Shown here piece by piece: positions 10,949 to 20,900 of a DNA stretch of 64,000 nt. Below the pieces are notes generated by a model that saw nothing but the letters and a program-made list of their open reading frames with translations, ran no database searches and was not told the origin of the DNA. Source of the DNA: Candidozyma auris (Eukaryota > Ascomycota > Pichiomycetes > Serinales > Metschnikowiaceae); the NCBI RefSeq assembly GCF_003013715.1, contig NC_072816.1, positions 1 through 64,000 on the forward strand, given 5' to 3'. Within the stretch, counting starts at the first letter, position 1, and every line of letters begins with the position of its first letter. A program made the position numbers and the translations under genes.

Positions 10949-12467
10949 ATGTCCACGACCTCTATCGAAGGCGCCACCGGCACCGGCACCGGTGGAGACT
11001 CCTTGACCGTCGACTTGAGCGCCCAGTTCGACGGCTCCAACATGGTGTGGGTAGCCACCTCTGCTGTGCTCGTGTGGATCATGGTGCCTGGTGTTGGGCT
11101 TTTATACTCGGGCCTTTCAAGAAAGAAACACGCTTTGTCGTTGCTCTGGGCGTCGATCATGGCGCTTTGCGTCACTACCTTCCAATGGTTCTTCTGGGGA
11201 TATTCCCTTACATTTTCCCACTCTTCAAGAAGCCAGTTCCTCGGTACGTTGGCCAACATCTGCCTTAAGGACGTCCTTGGTGCTCCTGCCGTTGTCGACT
11301 CGCTTCCCGACATTTTGCAGTGTTTCTTCCAGGGCATGTTTGCCTGTGTCACTGCCATTTTGATGGTGGGTGCCGGCTGCGAAAGAGCCCGTTTGGCGCC
11401 CATGATGGTGTTTTTGTTTGTTTGGTTGACGGTGGTGTACTGTCCCATTGCTTTCTGGACCTGGGGAAGCAACGGCTGGTTGGCCAATCTCGGTGCTTTG
11501 GACTTCGCTGGCGGTGGTCCCGTGCACGAGAACTCTGGCTTTGCCGCTTTGGCCTACTCCATGGTGTTGGGCAAGAGACATGATCCTTTGACCTCGGGTA
11601 AGGTGCCTAGTACAAACCACACTCTGTTTCTTCCATCGTGTTGGGCACAGTGTTTTTGTGGTTTGGCTGGTTTGGCTTCAATGGTGGCTCTACCGGAAAT
11701 TCTACCATTAGATCGTGGTACGCCTGTGTCAACACCAACCTTGCTGCTGCGTGTGGTGCCTTGACGTGGATGTTTGTTGATTACTTCCGTACTGGCGGCA
11801 AATGGTCCACTGTGGGTCTCTGTATGGGTGCCATTGCTGGTCTTGTTGGTATCACCCCTGCTGCTGGATTTGTTCCAGTGTACACTCCATTGCTTTCGGC
11901 ATTGTCCCTGCCATCGTGTGTAATTTCGCCATTGACTTGAAGAATGTTATTGGCATCGATGATGGTATGGACGTGTTTGCCTTGCACGGTGTTGGCGGCT
12001 TCCTTGGAACTTTCATGACTGGGTTGTTTGCTGCTGACTACATAGCTGCCACCGATGGCTCCACTCAAATTGACGGAGGCTGGATGAACCACCACTATAT
12101 CCAGTTGGGCTACCAGTTGGCTGCTTCCACTGCCAACGGCGCTTGGTCGTTCGTGGTAACCTCCATCATCTTATATGCCATGGACAAGGTTCCATTCCTC
12201 AGATTGCGTTCGCACGAGGACGAGGAGTTGTTGGGCGTCAACTTGGCTGAAATTGGCGAGTTTGCCTACTATGATAGCGACAATGAGTCTGCTTTGGGCA
12301 TGAAGAACTCAGCGTACATTGCTGAGCCCATCAGATCCAATGACCCACGTGTTGCCCAGTTGAAGGCAGCTGCTTCGAAGCAGCAGGAGCAGGTTGATGG
12401 TACCCACAAAGATGGCGAAAAGTTCACCCCGGAGGACTCTAGCGAAAACCAAAGCACAAAGCACTAA
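10949..12467 (+). CDS. MEP2: Ammonium permease, Mep2 type (two frame changes)
   Basis: Amt/Mep/Rh-family plasma-membrane transporter for ammonium. Recognisable segments in order: VPGVGLLYSGLSRKKHALSL, WFFWGYSLTFS, GAGCERARLAPMMVF, DFAGGGPVHENSG, LGTVFLWFGWFGFNGGS, CGALTWMFVDY, and FALHGVGGFLGTFMTGLFA. Both histidines of the pore pair are present (VHENSG and ALHGVGG), the state of Mep2 and not of Mep1/3. The cytosolic C-tail is acidic and rich in Lys/Gln. The frame drops by one at about 11610 (CCTAGTAC where CCTAAGTAC would restore the family sequence) and again at about 11880 (TACACTCC). Both fit a lost homopolymer base. About 505 codons, the normal size. Regulation by GATA factors is suggested by the upstream sites. 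Confidence 0.9.
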
Positions 12468-13301
12468 AAATCTTGTATTCATACATTTATATGTCGTTTA
12501 ATTCTTAATATTAGCAATTTGCATCGAGAGTGTAGCCAAGGAAATGACTCAACAACATTACCTGAGCTTCCTTCAATTTTATCATGGAACGAAGCCAATT
12601 CAGCCGCGTGCAATGTTGAGTGGACCATGAGCTCCTTGATGAAAGTACTTCAGATTCACAAATATAAGACATATCTCGATTGTGTCTGAGGGTCCCAGAG
12701 ACCTACGATGGTGTTGCCAAGGATAATTTAAAGAAGTTGCTAGCAAACAATGACTTAACATCGACCGAATTGAGCGTTGCTGACATCAAACACAAAACTG
12801 TATAGTGAGAAGCCCGTCTATGGTGCCAATTCACTTGATTCCTTTATATATCAATCAGCGTCCCAGAGAAAACACCGCTTACCTTGTATTCAGACAAATC
12901 GTATGTTCGCTCTAGGCATTCTTCTAGGATAGGCAATTCTCAAGGTTGGAAGAATCAAGAACACATTTATGGTTTTTTAAGTGGAAAATCACGCTTTACG
13001 GGTTATTGATACACCCTTTGGCATTCCTGAGCGAGCATGTCGAAAATGAAGATTCCCGGAGACCAAGAGCTTCAATGAACAGCTCTCAAGGGTTCCAAAG
13101 ATAGACTAGTTGAAAAAAAAAAAACAATTCGTTGACATCGTTATGATACATGTGGGACCAGCATAAGAGTCCTCTTCAGATATCGCGACCACGCCAAAGG
13201 CCACAGTTGATAGCACTGCACATAAGCCACGGGGTCACCTCAACACGCAGGCTATCAATCCCAAAGTTCCTCTTTACAGTATCAAACCTCTCACTTAAAA
13301 A
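12468..13301. other. Intergenic with possible gene remnant
   Basis: No intact gene. Two short frames without start codons look protein-like: one near 12520-12690 ending in VLQIHKYKTYLDCV-stop, the other near 12705-12805 with YDGVAKDNLKKLLANN and ending in a stop at about 12803. They might be a decayed gene on the + strand; I do not recognise it. A 12-base A run is at about 13113. Confidence 0.3.
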
Positions 13302-14699
13302 ATGACTTCCACCATCGTTCCAGGCGAAGGATTCGCCGATTTCTTATACTTGGGCACCTCCCTCTATGATACCGTGGCCACGTTGAAATCGACCAACCAC
13401 CCGATGCAAATTGCCTACTCGGCTAGAAAGTACCTTGAGTCACCGATCCTCATAACAATCCCAACTTTGGGACTACGGCTCACGTTTCTGAGCGCACAGT
13501 GCCAGGAGCTTCAGCTTATAGAAGTGTTGAACTTTGATATGGTGAAGTTTGCGTACAATGGACAGCAATTGAACGAGATTCTGTTCATTGAGGCTCCGGA
13601 GGAGAGCGGTCCAGAAACTGGGGGAATGCGCCCATTGCAGAAACTGGTGGAACCGCCGTCTTTAAAAGTCATCTACAATAAAATATTTGGCCCCACGCAT
13701 CCCGGGACTTTGGATATGGCCAAGAAGTCGTATACGTTGAGTTACCCTGGCATTTGTTTTAAGTTCACCATCAAGCTGAGAGAGCTACTTAGCAAGCTTG
13801 CAGGCCTCAAAGATGACAACCAGATTCTCTCCAAGCTCGCGAATTGGGACGTGGCTCCGGACATCCCTTGTCGGGCGTTAACGATATTCAACGGCAAGAG
13901 CTTTGACACTTTCCTCACAAACTTGAAAGAAAACACAGCGTCCAGAACTGGCCTGTTGAGCTCCAGAGAGAAGATTACTGTCATGCTCAGCACACGGGAG
14001 ATCCTCATTGATTTCCCGGAAGTAAATGGCACAAAGCGAGCCAGCGAGACTCTCCTATTGGGGGTCAGCACCCAGCAAGATGCTCTTCGAATTCTAGGCC
14101 CCCCGGATGCATACTTCAACAAGTTCGATTCACACTTGTTGATCCACAAACATCTCAAAAAAGAAGCCAGCTCGCCGCCATGTGAAAGAGCTGGCGTTGT
14201 GTACAAGTTTCACAACTATTTTCGGCTAGGCATTGATCTTCTCTATAACCTTAACCCTAGCGAGAGCTCGGGTGGAGTGCTAGAGAAGATTGTGCTCCAC
14301 AATGGCGGGATTGTTGAATCTATAGATTTCATGCATTGGAACAATTGTAACTGGGAGATTCGTTGGAACCGAGAAAGTCAAGCTAAAGTGACCTCAGCAA
14401 TGTATTTCCACGAGTTTGACCAGGACTTCCTAGAAGCGATCAGCACCTATAAAACTGAGCCTGTTTTGCTCAACAGAAACGAATCTGAGATCACCCGCGA
14501 TGAAGACTTGGAGATTGTGCACGTTGCTGCTAACGGCAAGCTGGACTTGTCGGGACAGGGTCTGTCAACGGAGTCGATTGGGTCCAAGCCATCCAATGAG
14601 TTCAAAACGTGGGGCCAGTCCAAATTGTACGGCTTCGACCGTTGTATATGGGAGGTGATCGAAAGCAACAACTGCATTTCCAATGTAACCATTTATTAG
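13302..14699 (+). CDS. UPF0183 / PHAF1-family protein
   Basis: Intact frame of 465 codons with the marks of the UPF0183 family (human PHAF1/C16orf70, a partner of BCAS3 at the phagophore; plant homologues exist). Matching blocks are LGTSLYDTVATL at the N-terminus, LGLRLTFLSAQCQELQLIEVLN, then IFGPTHPGTLD, YPGICFKF, LLGVSTQQDALRILGPPDAYF, YKFHNYFRLGIDLLYN and KIVLHNGGIVESIDFMHWNNCNWEI. No signal peptide or membrane segment. Role in yeast is unknown to me; a link to autophagy membranes is inferred only from the animal homologue. Confidence 0.75.
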   Translation: MTSTIVPGEGFADFLYLGTSLYDTVATLKSTNHPMQIAYSARKYLESPILITIPTLGLRLTFLSAQCQELQLIEVLNFDMVKFAYNGQQLNEILFIEAPEESGPETGGMRPLQKLVEPPSLKVIYNKIFGPTHPGTLDMAKKSYTLSYPGICFKFTIKLRELLSKLAGLKDDNQILSKLANWDVAPDIPCRALTIFNGKSFDTFLTNLKENTASRTGLLSSREKITVMLSTREILIDFPEVNGTKRASETLLLGVSTQQDALRILGPPDAYFNKFDSHLLIHKHLKKEASSPPCERAGVVYKFHNYFRLGIDLLYNLNPSESSGGVLEKIVLHNGGIVESIDFMHWNNCNWEIRWNRESQAKVTSAMYFHEFDQDFLEAISTYKTEPVLLNRNESEITRDEDLEIVHVAANGKLDLSGQGLSTESIGSKPSNEFKTWGQSKLYGFDRCIWEVIESNNCISNVTIY

Positions 14700-15049
14700 A
14701 ATGCAAGCGGCATGGATGCAAAAGAGAAAGTATGGGTGGTTTCGTTGTGATATCAAGCATTATTTGTCTTCGAGTGTACAAAGTCACCTTGCTCAAAGTC
14801 ACCTTACTCACATCGACTACCCCGTCACCACAGATTCTGCAACATATGCTCATGAAGGCTTTCATACCTTGCAACCTCAACAATATATATTCATTTTCTC
14901 ATTTCATTCCTACTTTTCTTCCTATGGTTTCATTCGTTGGCCTCTAAATACTTTTCTGGATTTGACCTGCACACAGTGCTCCCTCCAGAAATGCCTACCA
15001 CGAAGCTTCTGCGGTTTGCAATGCCCAGATTCGATAGAGTGCCGTCACC
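14700..15049. other. Intergenic, LEA1 upstream region
   Basis: Contains a short direct repeat, two copies of about 15 bases around CAAAGTCACCTT (14779-14808), immediately followed by TACTCACATCG. Nothing else recognised. Confidence 0.4.
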
Positions 15050-15741
15050 ATGAAGCTCACTCCACACATAATAGCGCAAGCCCCATATACACCAATCCAG
15101 AGAAAAAACTCACTCTCAATCTTCGAAGCCTACAAATACTATTCATTGAAAATCTCGATGCCACCAACAACACCTTCAGTGTGATCGATTTGACCAACAA
15201 CGATATCATTGAATTCAGCGGGATCCCCGAGCTGCTAGATAAGCTAGAGACGGTTCTACTAGCAAGAAACAATATATCTAAAGTGAAGAAGGTTCACAAT
15301 CATAGCATCACCTCACTTTCCCTAGCACACAATAACCTTACCCGCCTAACTCAATTGGTAGAGCTCAGGCACCTCTCGCTACAACACCTTGTTCTCATAG
15401 GGAACAAGGTCACAAGGGAGCACACTTACCGTCTTTTTGTGGTGTGGCTCATCCCCACGTTGAAGGTGCTCGACGGTGAAAAAGTGACACTCAAGGAAAG
15501 AAACGAGGCTAAAGAGCTTTTTGGAGAGAGTTACGAAACAGCCACGCCGGCTTTCGATGCCACTATAAACGGTGGGGCATCCGTGCCGGCACCAGAACAG
15601 TCCAAGGAGGAGAGGTTGACAGAGGCCACAGTCAGCAAGCTCAGCAAGGAAGAAAAAGAAGAGCTTCTTCGACAGCTTGACGAAGCAGAGTCCTTGGAAG
15701 AAATCCAGAAAATTCAGGCTGCTCTCAAGGGCAATGTGTAG
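15050..15741 (+). CDS. LEA1: U2 snRNP A' protein, Lea1-like (one frame change)
   Basis: Leucine-rich repeat protein that holds U2B'' (Msl1) on U2 snRNA in the spliceosome. The start MKLTPHIIAQAP matches the conserved MKxTPxII opening of the family. LRR core follows: VIDLTNNDIIEF, LLARNNISKV, LSLAHNNLTRL, LVLIGNKVTREHTYR and the cap motif PTLKVLDGEKVT. The C-terminal helix ends EAESLEEIQKIQAAL, as in Lea1. The opening is one frame away from the rest; the switch falls at the CCCC run near 15090, where a fifth C would give APIYTNPEKKL and join the frames. About 230 codons, matching the yeast protein. Probable sequence error. Confidence 0.85.
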
Positions 15742-16116
15742 GTGTACGATACGAAAACGGGTGGATAGAGGGAACTTTATAGACAAGAAAGACTGGAAGC
15801 AACACGGATACAATTAGCCGGAAATGACTAGTGGTAAGCCTCTGTAGAGCAAAGCACCTTCTGGTGGACCGCTTTTTTCTCCTTCCATGTGCTCTTTCCT
15901 GGAAGGGGTGTAGATATATGTCCTCTGATATGGACGCACTCAAAATTCTCACCTTCTCTTTTTCCCAGTGTCGACGCTCTTTTGTCCCGAAAAGACGTAA
16001 AGCAAGCCTCAAGGTGTCCTCCTCGCACTTGAAACTTCTTTGTTTGACCGTCTTTTCATATAAGAATCCCCTTCTCCATCTCCACACACACTCTTGGAAA
16101 CGGCACCTCTGTTCAA
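15742..16116. other. Intergenic LEA1 / SNT2
   Basis: SNT2 upstream region. Open frames on both strands overlap and look spurious. No motif recognised. Confidence 0.4.
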
Positions 16117-19100
16117 ATGACCACTGCTCTGGCCAGACCCAGGAGAAAGGGCGCTGGCAACAAAAATTACTCAGATGCGTACCCAGAGCAGCTACTAGAA
16201 GCGTTGGATCCCCCTGCTGGATCGGCAGCGACGAAGAATTCCAATTCGGCAAGAGGTAAGAAACCTTTAGCACGAGGCTCGGCTACCACTCCCACACCAA
16301 TATCAACGGGGAGACTCCCTTTCAATTGGCAACCTCCCGCCGGACCAGGCGATTATTTCTCCCAGAAACTTAACCTAGAAGGCGCCTACATAAACACGAG
16401 GCTCCAGACCTTGTATTGTCCTGAGCATCCGTACTACGACAGCAAGGGTGGAGACAAGGCGACTGGACATGTGCAGCTGCTTCTATCGCTGCACCCATCG
16501 TTGGCAGGTACTGCAAGAGCGGCCTCAAGACGACGAGCCACCAAGGAGCCCTATTTTTGCTTGAAGAAGGGCGACTACATCTACATGGTGAGTGAGCCTC
16601 CAGGCGAGCCTTACTACATTGGCAGGGTGATGGGATTCACGAGGAAGAGCAAGCAAGATCTCAGCGAGGAGGAGCCAGAGCTCGTAGACGCCTCGCTCTA
16701 TGTTTTCCAGATTCAATGGTTCTACAGACCCAGAGATATTTCTAAACACACGTCGGACTCTCGTTTATTGTATGCTTCGATGCACAGCGATACGTGTCCG
16801 TTGCAGAGCTTTCGTGGCCTCGTGACAGTCAAACACAAGGCGGAGATCGATCTCCCGCCTGGTTCCTCCAAGGAAAACACGCCAATGTCGGCGCTAGAGG
16901 CTTACTGCTCGATCCCCAACTGCTTCTACTTCGATAAGTTGTTCGACAGGTATATGATCAAGTTTTACGACATCATAAAGACTTCCACGCTTCTCCAGTA
17001 CGTCAGCAACGCCGCCAACAACAGTCAACATTACATTTTGGCGCTCAATAAGCGGTTTGAGTTCATCTTCATGGAACCTTCCAGAAGCAAGCAATTCATC
17101 AACAACTTTGATTCGACACTGAGTTCTCACTGTGACATCTGCTCTGAGTGGTGTGCTACCAACGAATCAGTCACCTGTGCCGGGTGTGAAAAACACTTTC
17201 ATATGCTATGCTTAGACCCCCCACTTCTAAAGAAACCAAGCAGAGGTTTCAGTTGGTCCTGTGCACTTTGCACCAAAAAGCACGAGCTTGAATACCAAAG
17301 CAAAAAGATGGTTATGCTTTCTCACGACAACAAATCTTCCAACGAGAAGGAAATTTCCGAAACGAGCGATACGATAGAGTCCACTCCTGAAGAAGCCCTC
17401 GAGGAAGAAGCCCCAAAAAGAAAAACTGAGAGGTCTCTTCCGAAGTATGAGCAGATGGCCAAGAACTTCTTGATTGCAGATGCAGCTCTCACCGTCGAGG
17501 ATCGCAGACTCAAGGAGGAATGGAGTATGCGGTACTTGGGTGTCCACACTAGACTCGAAGACGCCGTCGACTTAGACGATAGATCACCTTATCCTAGAGC
17601 CTCCACAAGTTTGGGGCCGAAGTACCAGGCTTCTAACATTCCTGAGTACATCGACCACCCTATAGTGTACTACGACGACGACAAGGCCACCGAAAACGGC
17701 AAGAAAAAAGCCCCGGCTAAGAAGGGCAACAAGAGAAAGACTGTGGAAGAACAGACCAAGCCTCTACCGCTCCCAAAACAGTTTCAGGACGTTCCTCGGA
17801 AGGAGTTTCCCCAATGGCTTCAGCCTAGACCAAAAGGCTACATCGAGCGTGGTGTAGATGACGGCGAAGGTGAAACTTGCACCCTTTTATGGAAGAACCG
17901 GGAAGAGGACTTGGCAGACAATTTTGCAAAGTTTGATGACTATGTTCGTGCGTGTAACCCAATTGCCCAGAAACTCAACATGTATCCGACGTCTCCCAAC
18001 TTTGTGGACGCAATTCTCAAGATTTACTACGACTGTGATGGGGACACCATTGCCTCCATGGAGCAAGTCTCTAAACTCACTCGGGCTTCATTAAAAGAGC
18101 CTACATTCACTGCGGAAGAGATCAGGCGTTTTGAGAATGGTGTTAAGAAGTACGGTAGTGAATTGTATCCCACCTACAAGCTTGTGAAGTCGCAGCCGTG
18201 CTCCATGGTTGTCAGATTCTATTACTTGTGGAAGAAGACTCCCAGAGGACGACAAATTTGGGGTAATTTTCCAGGACGCAAGAAGAAGCCTAACGCTGCA
18301 AGGGACGAGAAACCAGCGAAGGAGTTCGAATCCTTGGCTGATGATGAGGACGATTCTTCATACGAAAATGAGAAGATTGTTATTAAACATCGCAAGTTTC
18401 GATGCAAACACTGCAAAACGTACAAATCGGTGCAATGGTTTAAGATCACCGGATTTGACGAGAAGACAGTCTACGACGACAGTATTGAAGATGATGTTGA
18501 TCCGGACGCAGTAAACGCTCTCTGTTTCCGTTGTGCCAAGCTCTGGAGACGTTATGCTGTATATTGGGAAGATCCTCAGGAGGTCGAGAGGAAAAACACC
18601 AAGGGTGTTGGAGGCTACAGAAGGAAAGTTGAGGCAGAGTTGGTCGCAGACGCTGAAAAGATTTTAGCGAGGGCTCAGCAAGAAGGTGGAGGTCTATCAT
18701 ATGATATAGTACCACCTAGACCTGGTGAAAGCTGCGTTCTCATCACTGACGGCTTTCGTCCGACAACTTTGGATGGAAATTTCAGTGGCCATTCTCGGCG
18801 CCTTTCGGGTCTCAACAGCCTGGCAGCAATTCCTACACCCCGAGCATCCACAATTAAAACTTCTACTGCTAAGGCGCCTACCTCAAGAAACAGGCTGGAA
18901 TCAAATAATGTCAAGGCGCCTGCTACTGTTCAAAAACCTTCTCAGCAAATTAAAACAATAAGCTCTCCCGCAAAGTCACGACAGCGGGCCAATGGGACCC
19001 CAGTCAAGACTGATGATTCTTTGGAGACCAAGCGGAAACCTCTTCAATCGACGAACGGAAAGGCGAAAGCAGAACCGAAGGCAAAGCCAAAGAAAAAACC

Positions 19101-20733
19101 TTCGCCCGTGAAAGAAGAATCGAAAGACAATGTGGCTGGTGCCAAGGTCGAAAAGACACAAAATGGAACGACGAAGAAGCCCAGCAATGTAGGGAACACC
19201 AAAAAACGTGCCCTGCTTGAGGATCAGAGCAAGAACGCTGAAGGGTATGAAAAAGTACAGCCACCAAAGACTAAGCGACAAAAGCGTCAAACCCCATCTG
19301 AAACTTTGAACATTGTCAGTCCCATTCTTAATCCTGACTATATTGTTCCCGCAAACACCATCTCCAAAGTTGACAAAAAGATGTATCCCGCTCTCAACGA
19401 AAATGTTCTAAAAGAGATAATCACAAATTTCAAAACAAGACAATTAGTCGATCTCAAACTGCTCACACTGGCCTTTCAGGCACCTTCTCAGTCCGCCATA
19501 GAACTTCCATTTTCAGTGAATGATAGAAATTGCTGCATTTGCATGGAATACGACGATAAAGATGACTCTCTTCTTGAGATGCTCATCTGTTCCAATTGTG
19601 GTGTAAATGTCCATTCCACCTGCGCTGGTATAGCTATATCAGGTAAACAAAAGCCAGTAAAGCAATGGCTCTGTGATGCTTGCGTCAATGACCTTAGCCC
19701 GCAATACTCAACCACGTATTCTTGTTCTCTTTGTCTCGCCAACGAGATGAACTACGAATACTCTATTCTGGGCTCACCATCTGTCAAGCCAGACTATTTG
19801 ACCCCTGTGCTAGATTCTGGGAAGTGGGTTCATTTGTTGTGTGCCTTGTTCTCACATAATCAAGTTTCGTTTAGAAATATTATACCGCCCTCTTTTATTT
19901 CAAAAGAGGTGATGAATTGTACGAGCACTAGGCACGTCGGCTGTGCAGTTGAGAGCGTTTCGAATGTTTTCGTTGAAAATTACACTTCCAGATGTGGAAT
20001 TTGTAAATCCTACAGTGGTGCTATGATTACATGCGACGCTTGCCGTGGGGAAAAGTACCACATTACCTGCGCCCAAGATACCCCAAATTTCAAACTCGGC
20101 TTCAAGCTCGTGCCTCAAAAAATATCAAGAGCGAGCACAAACACATATATCGGAGAAGAGACCGGTAAGTTGGAGCCGGTCCTTCTTTGCCCCAGACATG
20201 ACCAGAGAAACGCTCTCTACAACATGAGAGCTCTGGGGAAGAGAACACTCAATGGAGAGCTCAAACCATTGATGCAGCTTTTCATTGAAGACATTTGTCG
20301 TCTTGCAAATCACAGACTAACTGGACCGCAGCTTAAGGCACACAACTACATGAAGATGATTGAGAAATTCACGCAGACCGAGGAAGAATTGGCTGCAAAA
20401 GCGAGAGAAAGTGGTCTGCCTCAGAAGAATAGTAGTTGCAATAATCATGTCTGTGAAGTTTGCAAGCTTACAGCGTCACCGAAATGGTGGCCTTCACCTG
20501 AAAAACCAAACGCCTTCAGGTGCCATGGTTGCCATCACCTGAACGATATGGGGAGAATCGCAGAGGCCGATGCTGAAAGTGCCCAACTTGTCAACGAGCT
20601 CAACGAGCCAATAAGAGCGGAACATTTTGGTCTCAAAGAACCGCTGGATCACATATCAAAAGTTTACAAGCCTGTCGACGGGAAACCTAATGTGGAACGC
20701 TCCATGATTACACTAAGCGAGATATTATGGTAG
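16117..20733 (+). CDS. SNT2: Snt2-type chromatin regulator (BAH, PHD fingers, SANT)
   Basis: Uninterrupted 1538-codon gene. Snt2 is part of a histone deacetylase complex with Ecm5 and Rpd3 that acts in oxidative and nutrient stress responses, and has ubiquitin-ligase activity toward excess histones. Domains by residue: BAH from about 149 (LKKGDYIYMV) to about 290; first PHD at about 339 (CDICSEWC ... WSCALC); SANT at about 665-710 (TAEEIRRFENGVKKYGSELY ... VRFYYLWKKT); a C2C2 zinc motif at about 761 (CKHCKTY ... CFRCAKLW); a Lys/Ser/Pro-rich disordered linker at about 890-1080; PHD2 at about 1139 (CCICMEY ... WLCDACVND) with an extended PHD at 1201-1350 (CSLCLANE, WVHLLCALF, CGICKSY, CDACRGEKYHITCA); and a last C2C2 at about 1447 (CEVCKLTASPKWW). 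Domain order matches Snt2; the yeast protein is about 1400 residues. Confidence 0.9.
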   Translation: MTTALARPRRKGAGNKNYSDAYPEQLLEALDPPAGSAATKNSNSARGKKPLARGSATTPTPISTGRLPFNWQPPAGPGDYFSQKLNLEGAYINTRLQTLYCPEHPYYDSKGGDKATGHVQLLLSLHPSLAGTARAASRRRATKEPYFCLKKGDYIYMVSEPPGEPYYIGRVMGFTRKSKQDLSEEEPELVDASLYVFQIQWFYRPRDISKHTSDSRLLYASMHSDTCPLQSFRGLVTVKHKAEIDLPPGSSKENTPMSALEAYCSIPNCFYFDKLFDRYMIKFYDIIKTSTLLQYVSNAANNSQHYILALNKRFEFIFMEPSRSKQFINNFDSTLSSHCDICSEWCATNESVTCAGCEKHFHMLCLDPPLLKKPSRGFSWSCALCTKKHELEYQSKKMVMLSHDNKSSNEKEISETSDTIESTPEEALEEEAPKRKTERSLPKYEQMAKNFLIADAALTVEDRRLKEEWSMRYLGVHTRLEDAVDLDDRSPYPRASTSLGPKYQASNIPEYIDHPIVYYDDDKATENGKKKAPAKKGNKRKTVEEQTKPLPLPKQFQDVPRKEFPQWLQPRPKGYIERGVDDGEGETCTLLWKNREEDLADNFAKFDDYVRACNPIAQKLNMYPTSPNFVDAILKIYYDCDGDTIASMEQVSKLTRASLKEPTFTAEEIRRFENGVKKYGSELYPTYKLVKSQPCSMVVRFYYLWKKTPRGRQIWGNFPGRKKKPNAARDEKPAKEFESLADDEDDSSYENEKIVIKHRKFRCKHCKTYKSVQWFKITGFDEKTVYDDSIEDDVDPDAVNALCFRCAKLWRRYAVYWEDPQEVERKNTKGVGGYRRKVEAELVADAEKILARAQQEGGGLSYDIVPPRPGESCVLITDGFRPTTLDGNFSGHSRRLSGLNSLAAIPTPRASTIKTSTAKAPTSRNRLESNNVKAPATVQKPSQQIKTISSPAKSRQRANGTPVKTDDSLETKRKPLQSTNGKAKAEPKAKPKKKPSPVKEESKDNVAGAKVEKTQNGTTKKPSNVGNTKKRALLEDQSKNAEGYEKVQPPKTKRQKRQTPSETLNIVSPILNPDYIVPANTISKVDKKMYPALNENVLKEIITNFKTRQLVDLKLLTLAFQAPSQSAIELPFSVNDRNCCICMEYDDKDDSLLEMLICSNCGVNVHSTCAGIAISGKQKPVKQWLCDACVNDLSPQYSTTYSCSLCLANEMNYEYSILGSPSVKPDYLTPVLDSGKWVHLLCALFSHNQVSFRNIIPPSFISKEVMNCTSTRHVGCAVESVSNVFVENYTSRCGICKSYSGAMITCDACRGEKYHITCAQDTPNFKLGFKLVPQKISRASTNTYIGEETGKLEPVLLCPRHDQRNALYNMRALGKRTLNGELKPLMQLFIEDICRLANHRLTGPQLKAHNYMKMIEKFTQTEEELAAKARESGLPQKNSSCNNHVCEVCKLTASPKWWPSPEKPNAFRCHGCHHLNDMGRIAEADAESAQLVNELNEPIRAEHFGLKEPLDHISKVYKPVDGKPNVERSMITLSEILW

Positions 20734-20748
20734 ATGATGGGAGATTAT

Positions 20749-20760
20749 TTTTCGCAGCCA
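20749..20760 (+). promoter_or_regulatory. Recurrent intergenic 12-mer TTTTCGCAGCCA
   Basis: Exact copy, 140 bases before the CEG1 start and 15 bases after the SNT2 stop. It is followed closely by two CACGTG boxes. Confidence 0.5.
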
Positions 20761-20772
20761 TTGTGAAAATGG

Positions 20773-20792
20773 CACGTGCTTAGTAGCACGTG
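20773..20792. promoter_or_regulatory. Two CACGTG (Cbf1-type) E-boxes
   Basis: GCACGTGC at 20772-20779 and GCACGTGA at 20786-20793, 14 bases apart, within the 167-base SNT2-CEG1 gap. CACGTG is the core bound by Cbf1, which in Candida-clade yeasts occupies many growth-related promoters. The function here is inferred. Confidence 0.45.
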
Positions 20793-20900
20793 AGCACAAA
20801 ACGCTCTTTTGAAAACGACCGTAACCCTCTGGATGGACAATTCGCTATATTCACATAGAGCCCGGTACAATATAATTCTATCCTCACTAATCACCACATC

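Noticed and set aside
4144..11940. Introns or programmed frameshifting as the cause of the split frames
   Set aside because: No donor, branch or acceptor signals flank the junctions, no shared slippery site exists, and most junctions are recovered by a single homopolymer base.
15725..16273. 182-codon minus frame over the LEA1-SNT2 gap
   Set aside because: It overlaps the ends of two firm genes and has no family marks.
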